DNA from: Pseudoflavonifractor sp902362925
GTDB taxonomy: Bacteria; Bacillota; Clostridia; Oscillospirales; Oscillospiraceae
Length of the DNA: 64,000 bases
Direction: 5' to 3' (one strand)
Assembly (NCBI GenBank): GCA_902362925.1
Contig: CABIYL010000011.1
Every line of letters begins with the position of its first letter. Position 1 is the first letter of the stretch. A program made the position numbers and the translations under genes. Under the pieces are notes generated by a model. The model ran no database searches and was not told where the DNA came from. It saw nothing but the letters and a program-made list of their open reading frames with translations. Positions 15,707-23,569 of the stretch are shown here, one piece after another.

Positions 15707-16963
15707 TTACCAGATCAGGGTGGCGAAGTAGTCATCGGGAGTCTCGGCCCGGCGGATAAGCTCAGTGGAGCCGTCCTCCTTCAGCAGCACCTCGGCGGAG
15801 CGGAGACGGCCGTTGTAGTTGTAGCCCATGGCGAAGCCGTGGGCGCCGGTGTCGTGGATGACCAGCAGGTCGCCCAGGTCAATCTCAGGCAGCATACGGT
15901 CCACAGCGAACTTGTCGTTGTTCTCACACAGGGAGCCGGTGACGTCGTACTTGTGGTCGCAGGGGGCGTCCTCCTTGCCCATGACGGTGATGTGGTGGTA
16001 GGCGCCGTACATAGCGGGACGCATCAGGTTGGCGGCGCAGGCGTCCACGCCCACATACTCCTTATAGGTGTGCTTGAAGTGGGTGGCCTTGGTCACCAGG
16101 CAGCCGTAGGGCGCCAGCATAAAGCGGCCCAGCTCGGTGAAGATGGCCACGTCGCCCATACCGGCGGGGGTGAGGATGGCCTCGTACTGCTTGCGCACGC
16201 CCTCGCCGATGACGGCGATGTCGTTGGCGGGCTGCTCGGGGCGGTAGGGCACGCCCACGCCGCCGGACAGGTTGATGAAGCGGATGTCGCAGCCGGTCTC
16301 CTTCTTCAGGTCCACGGCCAGCTGGAACAGGATGCCCGCCAGGGTGGGATAGTACTCGTTGCTCAGAGTGTTGGAGGCCAGGAAGGCGTGGATGCCGAAG
16401 TGCTTGGCGCCCATGGCCTTCAGCTTCTTGAAGCCCTCAAAGAGCTGCTCCCGGGTAAAGCCGTACTTGGCCTCGCCGGGGTTGTCCATCACCTGGAAGC
16501 CCTCCTTGGACTCGCCGATGGAGAAGGTACCACCGGGATTGAAGCGGCAGGAGATGGTCTCCGGGATATAGCCGATGGTCTCCTTGAGGAAGTCGATGTG
16601 GGTGAAATCGTCCAGGTTGATGGTGGCGCCCAGCTTGGCGGCCAGGGCGAACTCCTCGGCGGGGGTATCGTTGGAGGAGAACATAATCTCGCTGCCCTTG
16701 AAGCCGCAGCGGTCGGACATCATCAGCTCGGTGAGGGAGGAGCAGTCGGTACCGCAGCCCTCCTCGTGGAGGATTTTCAGAATGGTGGGGTTGGGCGTGG
16801 CCTTGACGGCGAAATACTCCTTGAAGCCCGGGTTCCAGGCGAAGGCAGCCTTGAGCTTCCGGGCGTTTTCCCGGATGCCCTTCTCATCATAGAGATGGAA
16901 CGGGGTGGGATAGGTCTTGGTCATTTCCTGGAGCTGGTCCAGGGTTACGAAGGGCTTTTTCAT
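15707..16963 (-). CDS. lysA: Diaminopimelate decarboxylase
   Basis: PLP-dependent decarboxylation of meso-diaminopimelate to lysine, the last step of lysine synthesis. The 418 residues have the fold-type III barrel with the PLP lysine in FAVKATPNP (K54), the HAFLASNTLSNEYY substrate segment (where many homologues have HxGS), the NLSGGVGVPYRP glycine loop, TELGRFMLAPYG, and the C-terminal CENNDKFAVDR and DTGAHGFAMGYNYNGR motifs, in which the Cys and Tyr usually complete the dimer active site. The variant HAFLASN loop fits the long LysA-like subgroup of clostridia. Monocistronic with its own promoter. Confidence 0.92.
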   Translation of the reverse strand: MKKPFVTLDQLQEMTKTYPTPFHLYDEKGIRENARKLKAAFAWNPGFKEYFAVKATPNPTILKILHEEGCGTDCSSLTELMMSDRCGFKGSEIMFSSNDTPAEEFALAAKLGATINLDDFTHIDFLKETIGYIPETISCRFNPGGTFSIGESKEGFQVMDNPGEAKYGFTREQLFEGFKKLKAMGAKHFGIHAFLASNTLSNEYYPTLAGILFQLAVDLKKETGCDIRFINLSGGVGVPYRPEQPANDIAVIGEGVRKQYEAILTPAGMGDVAIFTELGRFMLAPYGCLVTKATHFKHTYKEYVGVDACAANLMRPAMYGAYHHITVMGKEDAPCDHKYDVTGSLCENNDKFAVDRMLPEIDLGDLLVIHDTGAHGFAMGYNYNGRLRSAEVLLKEDGSTELIRRAETPDDYFATLIW

Positions 16964-17043
16964 GGAAGCTTCACTCCCCGATGCAATTTCACCTGAAAGC
17001 CCGGCATGCCGGACTCAGGCCTATTGATAAAAATTCAGATCTT

Positions 17044-17072
17044 ATACTACCGAAATCGAGCCAAAAAGTCAA
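17044..17072 (-). promoter_or_regulatory. Promoter of lysA
   Basis: Minus strand TTGACT (17067-17072) and TAGTAT (17044-17049), 17-base spacer. The leader between it and the ATG is too short for a lysine riboswitch but contains the perfect 12-base palindrome CCGGCATGCCGG at 17001-17012. Confidence 0.65.
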
Positions 17073-17155
17073 TCCGCTAAACCTACAAGCCTCTCCTCCC
17101 TTTTTTCCGTCTTTTTGCCCAATCGGGAGAAAACGACAGAAGTCCCCTTTCCCTC

Positions 17156-17184
17156 TTGCATATCGCCTCCGGTTCTGCTATGAT
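17156..17184 (+). promoter_or_regulatory. Promoter of the uraA leader transcript
   Basis: TTGCAT (17156-17161) and TATGAT (17179-17184) with a 17-base spacer and a TG just before the -10. Predicted transcript start about 17191, so the leader peptide ribosome site is within the first 15 bases of RNA. Confidence 0.8.
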
Positions 17185-17213
17185 ATCCCGGATGCTGAAA
17201 GGAGGGAACCGTC

Positions 17214-17273
17214 ATGATGCTTTTTTTCCGTATGAACTGCTTCTGCGGCCCTTTCCTTTCTGTTTCTGTCTGA
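17214..17273 (+). CDS. Leader peptide of the uracil permease attenuator
   Basis: A 19-codon reading frame, MMLFFRMNCFCGPFLSVSV, starting at an ATG with a strong AAAGGAGGG site 7 bases upstream. Seven consecutive T (17221-17227) fall in its second to fifth codons and the rest is pyrimidine-rich. Its stop codon (17271-17273) touches the first base of the terminator stem. A ribosome that reaches the stop would cover the 5' arm of the hairpin and block termination. This is the geometry of the enteric pyrBI attenuator, in which slow transcription through U-rich leader at low UTP keeps the ribosome close to RNA polymerase. No amino-acid bias suggests classical amino-acid attenuation, although Phe and Cys codons are common. 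Confidence 0.7.
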   Translation: MMLFFRMNCFCGPFLSVSV

Positions 17274-17300
17274 CAATCACGTAAGTGATTGTTTTTTTTT
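17273..17300 (+). terminator. Attenuator (intrinsic terminator) in the uraA leader
   Basis: 8-bp stem (17273-17280 with 17285-17292), GTAA loop, then eight T. It lies 48 bases upstream of the uraA start, so it must be read through for expression. Confidence 0.85.
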
Positions 17301-17348
17301 GCCCTTATGGGCAGTGTGTGTCCGTAATGTAAAGAAGGGAGAATCCAT

Positions 17349-18704
17349 ATGAATCAGCAAGAACCCATTCGCGACGCCCGAACCCTGGGTATCCCCAAGA
17401 TGCTCATTCTGGGCCTCCAGCACATGTTCGCCATGTTCGGCGCCACCATCCTGGTGCCCATCATCGTCAGCAAGCAGTACGGCCTGCCCCTGAGCATCCA
17501 GACCACTCTGTTTTTCGCCGGAGTGGGCACCCTCTTCTTCCACCTCTGCACCAAACTGAAGGTCCCCGCCTTCCTGGGCTCCTCCTTCGCTTTTCTGGGC
17601 GGCTTTGAAATGGTGGGCAGCCTGAACACCGGCATCTACGCCACCATGTCCGCCTCCGACAAGCTGGCACGTGCCTGCGGCGGCATCGTCATCGCCGGCC
17701 TGCTGTACCTGATTCTGGCCCTCATCATCAAGCTGGCCGGCGTGAAGAAGGTCATGCGCTTCCTGCCTCCCGTGGTCACCGGCCCCATCATCGTGTGCAT
17801 CGGCCTGTCCCTGGCCCCCAGCGCCATCTCCAACGCCTCCACCAACTGGCCCCTGGCCCTCATCGCCCTGGCCATCATTGTGGTGTGCAACATCTGGGGC
17901 AAGGGCATGGTGAAGATCATCCCCATCCTGCTGGGCGTTGTGGGCGCCTATCTGGTGGCCCTCATCATGCACATGAGCGGCATGACCAATCCGGACGGCA
18001 GCGCTATCCTGGACTTCACCGAGGTGGCCAGCGCCTCCTTCCTGGGCCTGCCCCCCTTCCAGCTTGCCAGTTTTGACCTGACCGCCATCCTGGTCATGGC
18101 CCCCATCGCCATCGCCACCATGATGGAGCACATCGGCGACATGTCCGCCATCTCCGCCACTGTGGGCCAGCGGTTCATTGAGGACCCCGGCCTCCACCGC
18201 ACCCTGGTGGGCGACGGCATCGCCACCGCTCTGGCCGGCATGTTCGGCGGCCCCGCCAACACCACTTACGGCGAGAACACCGGCGTGCTGGAGCTGTCCA
18301 AGGTGTACGACCCCCGGGTCATCCGCATCGCCGCCTGCTTCGCCATCGTCCTCAGCTTCATCCCCAAGGTGGCTGACATCATCGGCTCCCTGCCCGCCTC
18401 CATCATCGGCGGCATCTCCTTCATCCTCTACGGCATGATTTCCGCCATCGGCGTGCGCAACATCGTGGAGAACCAGGTGGACTTCACCAAGTCCCGCAAC
18501 CTGATTATCGCCGCCGTCATCCTGGTGTGCGGCCTGGGCTTCTCCTCCGGCATCACCTTCGTGGTGGCGGGCACCTCCATCACCCTCACCGGCCTGGCCA
18601 TCGCCGCCCTGGCCGGCATCATCCTCAACGCCATCCTCCCCGGCAATGACTACGTCTTCGGCGCCAACCCCTCCGGCGACCAGAACCGCGGCATCCACCA
18701 GTAA
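17349..18704 (+). CDS. uraA: Uracil permease (NCS2 family)
   Basis: Proton-coupled uracil importer in the cytoplasmic membrane, 451 residues, with the 14-helix (7+7) NCS2 fold. Family signatures: HMFAMFGATILVP in helix 1, GSSFAFLG, the Glu-bearing MMEHIGDMSAIS near residue 260, and GGPANTTYGENTGVLELS near residue 300, which is the uracil-type version of the QNxG substrate motif (xanthine permeases differ here). The ATG at 17349 has AAGGGAGAA upstream. Expression should depend on readthrough of the attenuator at 17273-17300; a strong terminator follows. A PyrR binding loop is not visible. Confidence 0.94.
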   Translation: MNQQEPIRDARTLGIPKMLILGLQHMFAMFGATILVPIIVSKQYGLPLSIQTTLFFAGVGTLFFHLCTKLKVPAFLGSSFAFLGGFEMVGSLNTGIYATMSASDKLARACGGIVIAGLLYLILALIIKLAGVKKVMRFLPPVVTGPIIVCIGLSLAPSAISNASTNWPLALIALAIIVVCNIWGKGMVKIIPILLGVVGAYLVALIMHMSGMTNPDGSAILDFTEVASASFLGLPPFQLASFDLTAILVMAPIAIATMMEHIGDMSAISATVGQRFIEDPGLHRTLVGDGIATALAGMFGGPANTTYGENTGVLELSKVYDPRVIRIAACFAIVLSFIPKVADIIGSLPASIIGGISFILYGMISAIGVRNIVENQVDFTKSRNLIIAAVILVCGLGFSSGITFVVAGTSITLTGLAIAALAGIILNAILPGNDYVFGANPSGDQNRGIHQ

Positions 18705-18716
18705 TCACGCATCAAC

Positions 18717-18757
18717 AAAAGAGAGCGGGACCGGAAATCCGGTCCCGCTCTCTTTTT
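18717..18757 (+). terminator. Terminator after uraA
   Basis: 14-bp GC-rich stem (18721-18734 with 18739-18752), AAAT loop, five T after and four A before, so it may act on both strands. Confidence 0.92.
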
Positions 18758-18792
18758 CCACATCTTGCCCCATTTTTTGATTTTTTCACCGC

Positions 18793-18821
18793 TTGCCCCT
18801 CCATATCGTGGGTGCTATACT
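18793..18821 (+). promoter_or_regulatory. Promoter of the oxidoreductase gene
   Basis: TTGCCC (18793-18798) and TATACT (18816-18821) with a 17-base spacer and TG extension before the -10. Confidence 0.65.
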
Positions 18822-18875
18822 CTGGTCAGTACCTCCCCTATCATTTTAACTCTGACAGGACAAGGAGCGGTTGCC

Positions 18876-19832
18876 ATGAACTTCGGTGTCATCGGGTTTG
18901 GAAACATCGCCCGGCGCTTTGCCGCCAGCATTCCCTATACCACAGGCGGCCGCATCTGTGCTATCGCCTCCCGCAGCCTCAGCCCGAAGGACTCCTATCT
19001 CCTGGCCAATCCCGATGTGCGGCTTCTCCGGGATTACGACGCCCTGCTCCAGGACCCGGAGGTAGAGGCGGTCTATATCGCTCTCCCCCACAAGCTGCAC
19101 CGTGAGTGGGCGCTGAAGGCCCTGCGCCGGCATCTTCCGGTCCTCTGCGAGAAGCCGGCGGTGCTGGCGGTTGAGGAAATGGAGGAAATCGCCCGGGTCT
19201 CCGCCGGGGAGCACACCTATTTTCTGGAGGCGCTGAAGACCAAGTTCTCTCCCGGAATGGAGCAGCTGCGGCAGGACATGGCCCTTCTGGGTTCCCTCCA
19301 TACCATCGAGACCTGCTTTTCCTATGACGCCTCGGAGGAGCGGGACAGCTTCCTCTTCGACCCGGCACAGGGCGGCGCTCTCAACGACCTGGGGTCCTAT
19401 GTGGCCGGGTTCCCGCTGGCCCTTATGTCCGGCCAGGCCATCCAGAATATCTCCAGCGAGCTTCTCTGTCAGGACGACGGCATCGACCTCCACTTTCATG
19501 CCGCGCTCACCTTTGAGAGCGGCGTGACCGCCCTGCTGGACGGCGGCATTGACCGGGACAAAGACCGCTGCGCCGTTATCCGGGGCGAACTGGGCGCCAT
19601 CACCATCCCCAACTTCCACCGCCTCACCGGCTATGAGATTACGTTGGAAGGCAGTCCGTCCATCACCCGCCAGTTCTCGGTCACAGGTGATGATATGACC
19701 GGGGAGATTCAGGCCCTGATAGACGATGTAGCCGCCGGAAGAATCGAGAGCACCCGGCACACCCACGCCGACACCCTTCAGCTGCTCCGTGTACTCCGGG
19801 ATATCCGCATCAATGGACGCCCCAGCCTGTAA
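18876..19832 (+). CDS. Gfo/Idh/MocA-family oxidoreductase
   Basis: NAD(P)-dependent dehydrogenase, probably on a sugar or polyol, 318 residues. The Rossmann start is FGVIGFGNIARRFA (GxGxxA type), with VEAVYIALPHKLHREWALKAL and the family's central CEKPAVLAVEEMEE (Glu-Lys-Pro) at about residue 92-95. The C-terminal domain includes GGALNDLGSYVAGFPLAL, where the G-x-x-x-D-x-G-x-Y pattern contributes to the active site. The ATG at 18876 follows AAGGAG; a longer frame from 18765 lacks a ribosome site and runs through the promoter. Monocistronic. Substrate unknown. Confidence 0.88.
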   Translation: MNFGVIGFGNIARRFAASIPYTTGGRICAIASRSLSPKDSYLLANPDVRLLRDYDALLQDPEVEAVYIALPHKLHREWALKALRRHLPVLCEKPAVLAVEEMEEIARVSAGEHTYFLEALKTKFSPGMEQLRQDMALLGSLHTIETCFSYDASEERDSFLFDPAQGGALNDLGSYVAGFPLALMSGQAIQNISSELLCQDDGIDLHFHAALTFESGVTALLDGGIDRDKDRCAVIRGELGAITIPNFHRLTGYEITLEGSPSITRQFSVTGDDMTGEIQALIDDVAAGRIESTRHTHADTLQLLRVLRDIRINGRPSL

Positions 19833-19840
19833 ATATGACA

Positions 19841-19878
19841 AACCGGCCCCTGGCACAGTGCCGGGGGCCGGTTCTTTT
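19841..19878. terminator. Terminator between convergent oxidoreductase and methyltransferase genes
   Basis: 10-bp stem (19841-19850 with 19864-19873) plus a 3-bp inner stem, followed on the plus strand by TTTTT. Confidence 0.88.
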
Positions 19879-20708
19879 TATTCTCTTGTCCGCAGCTGCC
19901 AGAATGCCACCGCGCTGGCGGCGGCCACGTTCAGCGAATCCACCCCGTGGGACATGGGGATACGCACCGTGTAGTCGCAGTGAGCAATGGTGGTGTGGGA
20001 CAGGCCGTCTCCCTCGGTGCCCAGCACAATGGCCAGCTTGTCCTCGGCCATGAGGGCCGGGTCGTCGATGGACACCGAGTTGTCGCTCAGGGCCATGGCG
20101 GCGGTCTTGAAGCCCAGGTCATTGAGTCGTGAGAGTCCCTTCTCCGGCCAGTCGGCAGGGCTGTCTCCAATGCGGGTCCAGGGAATCTGGAAGACCGTGC
20201 CCATGCTCACCCGCACCGCCCGGCGGTACAGAGGATCACAGCAGGTGGGGGTAACCAGTACGGCGTCCATGTGCAGCGCCGCGGCGGAGCGGAAGATGGC
20301 ACCCACATTGGTGGAATCCACGATGCCCTCCAGGACTGCCACCCGGCGGGCTCCGGCACACAGCTCCTCCACCGTGGGCAGCACGGGGCGGCGCATGGCG
20401 CACAGAATGCCCCGGTTCACCTGGTAGCCGGTCAGGGCGGCCAGCAGCTCGTTGTCCCCGGTGTACACCGGGATATCGCCGCAGCGCTCCATGATGTCCC
20501 TGCCCTGACCCTCCAGGTGCTTGCGCTCCATCAGCAGGGACAGGGGCTGGTATCCGGCCTCCAGCGCCCGTGCAATCACCTTGGGGCTCTCGGCGATGAA
20601 GATTCCCTTCTCCGGCTCCAGCCGGTTGCGCAGCTGAGCCTCTGTCAGCCGGGTGAATACCTCCAGCTCAGGTAAATCCAGACTGGTGATTTCGATCAGC
20701 TTTGCCAT
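19878..20708 (-). CDS. SpoU/TrmH-family RNA 2'-O-methyltransferase
   Basis: SAM-dependent RNA ribose methyltransferase with the trefoil-knot SPOUT fold, 276 residues. The N-terminal half is a substrate-binding domain (EKGIFIAESPKVIARALEAGY); the C-terminal SPOUT domain shows motif 1 in LEGIVDSTNVGAIFRSAAAL (N and R conserved), motif 2 in LAIVLGTEGDGLS and motif 3 in VRIPMSHGVDSLNVAAASAVAFW. Which RNA position is modified cannot be read. The ATG at 20708 has GGAGGG 6 bases upstream, so it is preferred over an in-frame ATG at 20732. Confidence 0.9.
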   Translation of the reverse strand: MAKLIEITSLDLPELEVFTRLTEAQLRNRLEPEKGIFIAESPKVIARALEAGYQPLSLLMERKHLEGQGRDIMERCGDIPVYTGDNELLAALTGYQVNRGILCAMRRPVLPTVEELCAGARRVAVLEGIVDSTNVGAIFRSAAALHMDAVLVTPTCCDPLYRRAVRVSMGTVFQIPWTRIGDSPADWPEKGLSRLNDLGFKTAAMALSDNSVSIDDPALMAEDKLAIVLGTEGDGLSHTTIAHCDYTVRIPMSHGVDSLNVAAASAVAFWQLRTRE

Positions 20709-20782
20709 TGCGCTTCCCTCCGCAGCTTGCATATCTCTTTTTCCGGTTCACACCGGCAGCAAAGTATCAGCAGTATAAAAGG

Positions 20783-20814
20783 AAAAATCCCGACCGCTTT
20801 CGCAGTCGGGATTT

Positions 20815-20815
<1 letters not shown>
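20783..20815 (-). terminator. Terminator of the tRNA operon
   Basis: Minus-strand stem of 11 bp (20784-20794 with 20804-20815 region) ending in TTTTT, directly after the CCA of tRNA-Cys. Confidence 0.85.
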
Positions 20816-20888
<73 letters not shown>

Positions 20889-20894
20889 GATTAC

Positions 20895-20929
20895 AGATAA
20901 CAGGAGCAAGTTACTTGCTCCTGTTATCT
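20895..20929. repeat. 16-bp perfect hairpin between tRNA-Cys and tRNA-Gly
   Basis: Arms 20895-20910 and 20914-20929 pair perfectly with a 3-base loop. No T run follows on the minus strand, so it is not an obvious terminator; it may be a processing signal in the tRNA precursor. Confidence 0.7.
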
Positions 20930-20937
20930 TCTGTTTC

Positions 20938-21013
20938 TGGAGCGGGTGACGAGGCTCGAACTCGCTACCTCCACCTTGGCAAGGTGGCGCTCTACCAGAT
21001 GAGCTACACCCGC
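20938..21013 (-). tRNA. tRNA-Gly (GCC)
   Basis: Acceptor GCGGGTG/CACCCGC, anticodon loop CTTGCCAAG with GCC, TTCGAGC T-loop, encoded CCA at 20938-20940. Confidence 0.97.
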
Positions 21014-21055
21014 GGGGTTATCTCCCTGAACCACTCTATGCAGTTCAGAGAGATT

Positions 21056-21131
21056 TGGTGCCTCCGGTCGGAATCGAACCAACGACACGGGGATTTTCAG
21101 TCCCCTGCTCTACCAACTGAGCTACAGAGGC
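21056..21131 (-). tRNA. tRNA-Phe (GAA)
   Basis: Acceptor GCCTCTG/CGGAGGC (one G-T pair), anticodon loop ACTGAAAAT with GAA, TTCGATT T-loop, discriminator A and encoded CCA (21056-21058). Confidence 0.97.
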
Positions 21132-21134
21132 AAA

Positions 21135-21211
<77 letters not shown>

Positions 21212-21234
21212 ATTTGACGTTGGGTCAAGACCCA

Positions 21235-21310
21235 TGGTGGGAACAACAGGGCTCGAACCTGTGACATCATGCTTGTAAGGCATGCGCTCTCCCAGCTGAG
21301 CTATGCTCCC
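21235..21310 (-). tRNA. tRNA-Val (TAC)
   Basis: Acceptor GGGAGCA/TGTTCCC, anticodon loop CTTACAAG with TAC, TTCGAGC T-loop, discriminator A, encoded CCA (21235-21237). First tRNA of the operon. Confidence 0.97.
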
Positions 21311-21358
21311 CTGTTGGCCGTTTGCGTTTTTGTTTATCTCTCGCTCGCGACGAAGGTT

Positions 21359-21387
21359 ATTATACTAAAGCACCCCCGAAATGTCAA
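21359..21387 (-). promoter_or_regulatory. Perfect consensus sigma-A promoter of the tRNA operon
   Basis: Minus strand TTGACA (21382-21387) and TATAAT (21359-21364) with exactly 17 bases between, about 50 bases before tRNA-Val. The rest of 21311-21733 is AT-rich with no gene seen; a TATAAT at 21693-21698 with a poor -35 probably serves the Na/Pi gene. Confidence 0.92.
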
Positions 21388-21733
21388 CCCTTATTTTCAT
21401 CTTTTTTTCGATATTTTTTCTCGTTCCATTTCAGCTGTATTTTTACATGTGTTTTTACATCTAAACCAGTGGTTTTCATCACTTTTCTCCTGGGATACTA
21501 TGAAATTGTTTTGTGCGGCTGTTTTACTCCGTTTTTTGTTTCTTCAATTTATTAACTTTTTATTCTTATATTTTCCATTTTTCATCAAATTATACCCGAA
21601 AACTTTACTTTTGTCGTTTACGAACTAATTTATGCGGTTTATAATGTATCTTGGGGTTGTTTCCGCGCCGCCCGGCCCGGAGCCTTCCCCGCTATAATGC
21701 TGTGATCCATATATGAAATATTGGAGGCAGACT

Positions 21734-23518
21734 GTGAGTATTTATGATGTAATCTCTCTCTTAGGCGCTATCGCAACGTTCCTATTCGGCATGAACACCA
21801 TGACAAGCGGCCTGGAAAAGCTGTCCAGCGGCCGCCTGGAGTCCATTCTGGAACGGCTGACCAACAACCTGTTTATGAGCGTACTCATCGGCGCCCTGGT
21901 CACCGGCCTGGTCCACAGCTCGGCTGCCACCACCATCATGTGCGTGGGCTTCGTCAACTCGGGCATCATGAAGCTGGAGCAGACCGTGGGCATCATCATG
22001 GGCGCCAACATCGGCACTACCATCACCGCCCAGATCCTCCGTCTGGGAGACATCTCCTCGGACAACCTGCTTCTCTCCATGATGCGTCCGGAGTACTTCG
22101 GCCCCATCATGGCCGTTGTGGGTATTGTGCTCTACATGTTCATCAAGAGCGGCAAGAAGCGGATTGTGGGCCAGCTGCTGCTAGGCCTGGGCCTGCTGTT
22201 CATCAGCATGCACACCATGACCGCTGCGGTGGCCCCCCTTCAGGATGTGCCTGAGTTCCGCAACCTCTTTGTGGCCTTCTCCAATCCCCTGCTGGGCATC
22301 ATGGTGGGCGCCCTGGTCACCGCCCTGCTCCAGAGCTCCACCGCCTCTGTGGGCATCCTGCAGGCCCTCACCTCCACTGGCGTCATCACCTTCAACATCG
22401 CCTTTCCCATCATCATGGGACAGAACATCGGTACCTGCATCACCACCCTTATCTCCTCCATCGGCGCCAGCCGCAACGCCAGACGGACGGCCATGCTCCA
22501 CCTCTATTTTAATGTTATCGGCACGCTGGTCTTCCTGGCCGCCATCTACGGCGCTCAGCTGGCCATGACTCCGGCAGGCGGCCTGCCCTTCTGGTCGGCA
22601 ACCATGAACATGGGCGACATCGCCTCCTTCCACACCTTCTTCAACATCGGCTGCACCCTGCTTCTCCTCCCCTTCCACAAGCAGCTGGTTCGCCTGGTGG
22701 AGCGCACTGTTCCCGGCGACGAGAACCACGCCTTCACCATGCTGGACGAGCGCTTCCTGGCCACCCCCGCTGTGGCCCTGGAGCGCGCCCACGACGCCGT
22801 TGTCCACATGGGCACCCTGGCCCGGGACAACTACCGTATCTCCGTGTCCCTGCTGAGCCAGTACGACGCCAAGAAGGTGGAGCTGCTGCGGGAGAACGAG
22901 GACACGCTGGACAAGCTGGAGGGAGCGTTGGACAACTATCTGGTCCGTCTGTCCGACCACTCCCTGTCCGCCCAGGAGAGCACCCAGGTGTCCGAGCTGC
23001 TCCACACCCTGTCCGACTTTGAACGGATGGGCGACTACTCCGTGAACATTTCGGAGAGCGCGACTGTGCTCCACGACCGGGGCATCAGCTTTACGGAGAC
23101 CGCCCAGCGGGAGCTCTCCGCCCTCACCGACGCGGTAGGCGAGGCTCTGGACAAGACTCTGGACTGCTACACCAACCGTTCCCGTGAGCTGGCCTTCCAG
23201 GTGGAGCCTCTGGAGGAGGTTGTGGACCTGCTGCGGGACGAGCTGAAAAACCGACATATCGAACGCTTCAAGACCGGCGCGTGCACCATCGAGCAGGGCA
23301 CCCAGTTCCTGGAGCTGCTCATCAATCTGGAGCGTGTGTCCGACCACTGCTCCAACGTGGCTCTTCAGATTCTCCGCCGCACCGCTCTCAAAAACGACCT
23401 GGTCCTCACCGACACCCACGCCTATCTCCACCAGCTCCACCATGGCTCCAGCCAGAGCTTCGACGAGCTGTTTACCGCCTATCGCGACAAGTACATGTCT
23501 CCCATCGACGCAGCCTGA
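21734..23518 (+). CDS. Na/Pi cotransporter-family protein with C-terminal PhoU domain
   Basis: Membrane protein of 594 residues. The N-terminal half (about 1-320) has two inverted Na_Pi_cotrans repeats, each with its QSS-type motif: LVHSSAATTIMCVGFVNSG and LLQSSTASVGILQALTSTG, followed by GANIGTTITA and GQNIGTCITT. The C-terminal half (about 345-560) is a PhoU-like helical bundle. Such NptA/YjbB-like proteins move phosphate, probably outwards, under control of the PhoU part. The GTG at 21734 is preferred because GGAGG lies 7 bases upstream; an in-frame ATG at 21713 has no ribosome site. Monocistronic. Confidence 0.92.
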   Translation: MSIYDVISLLGAIATFLFGMNTMTSGLEKLSSGRLESILERLTNNLFMSVLIGALVTGLVHSSAATTIMCVGFVNSGIMKLEQTVGIIMGANIGTTITAQILRLGDISSDNLLLSMMRPEYFGPIMAVVGIVLYMFIKSGKKRIVGQLLLGLGLLFISMHTMTAAVAPLQDVPEFRNLFVAFSNPLLGIMVGALVTALLQSSTASVGILQALTSTGVITFNIAFPIIMGQNIGTCITTLISSIGASRNARRTAMLHLYFNVIGTLVFLAAIYGAQLAMTPAGGLPFWSATMNMGDIASFHTFFNIGCTLLLLPFHKQLVRLVERTVPGDENHAFTMLDERFLATPAVALERAHDAVVHMGTLARDNYRISVSLLSQYDAKKVELLRENEDTLDKLEGALDNYLVRLSDHSLSAQESTQVSELLHTLSDFERMGDYSVNISESATVLHDRGISFTETAQRELSALTDAVGEALDKTLDCYTNRSRELAFQVEPLEEVVDLLRDELKNRHIERFKTGACTIEQGTQFLELLINLERVSDHCSNVALQILRRTALKNDLVLTDTHAYLHQLHHGSSQSFDELFTAYRDKYMSPIDAA

Positions 23519-23525
23519 AAGGCAG

Positions 23526-23562
23526 AAAAAGACCCGGCAGCAGATGCTGCCGGGTCTTTTTG
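23526..23562. terminator. Bidirectional terminator
   Basis: Stem AAAAAGACCCGGCAGC with its complement around an AGAT loop, T run on both strands; shared by the convergent Na/Pi and membrane protein genes. Confidence 0.92.
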
Positions 23563-23569
23563 TTTTCAT

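Noticed and set aside
17185..17348. Purine riboswitch or PyrR binding loop in the uraA leader
   Set aside because: The leader is too short and the conserved purine-aptamer and PyrR loop sequences are absent; the leader peptide plus terminator explains it better.
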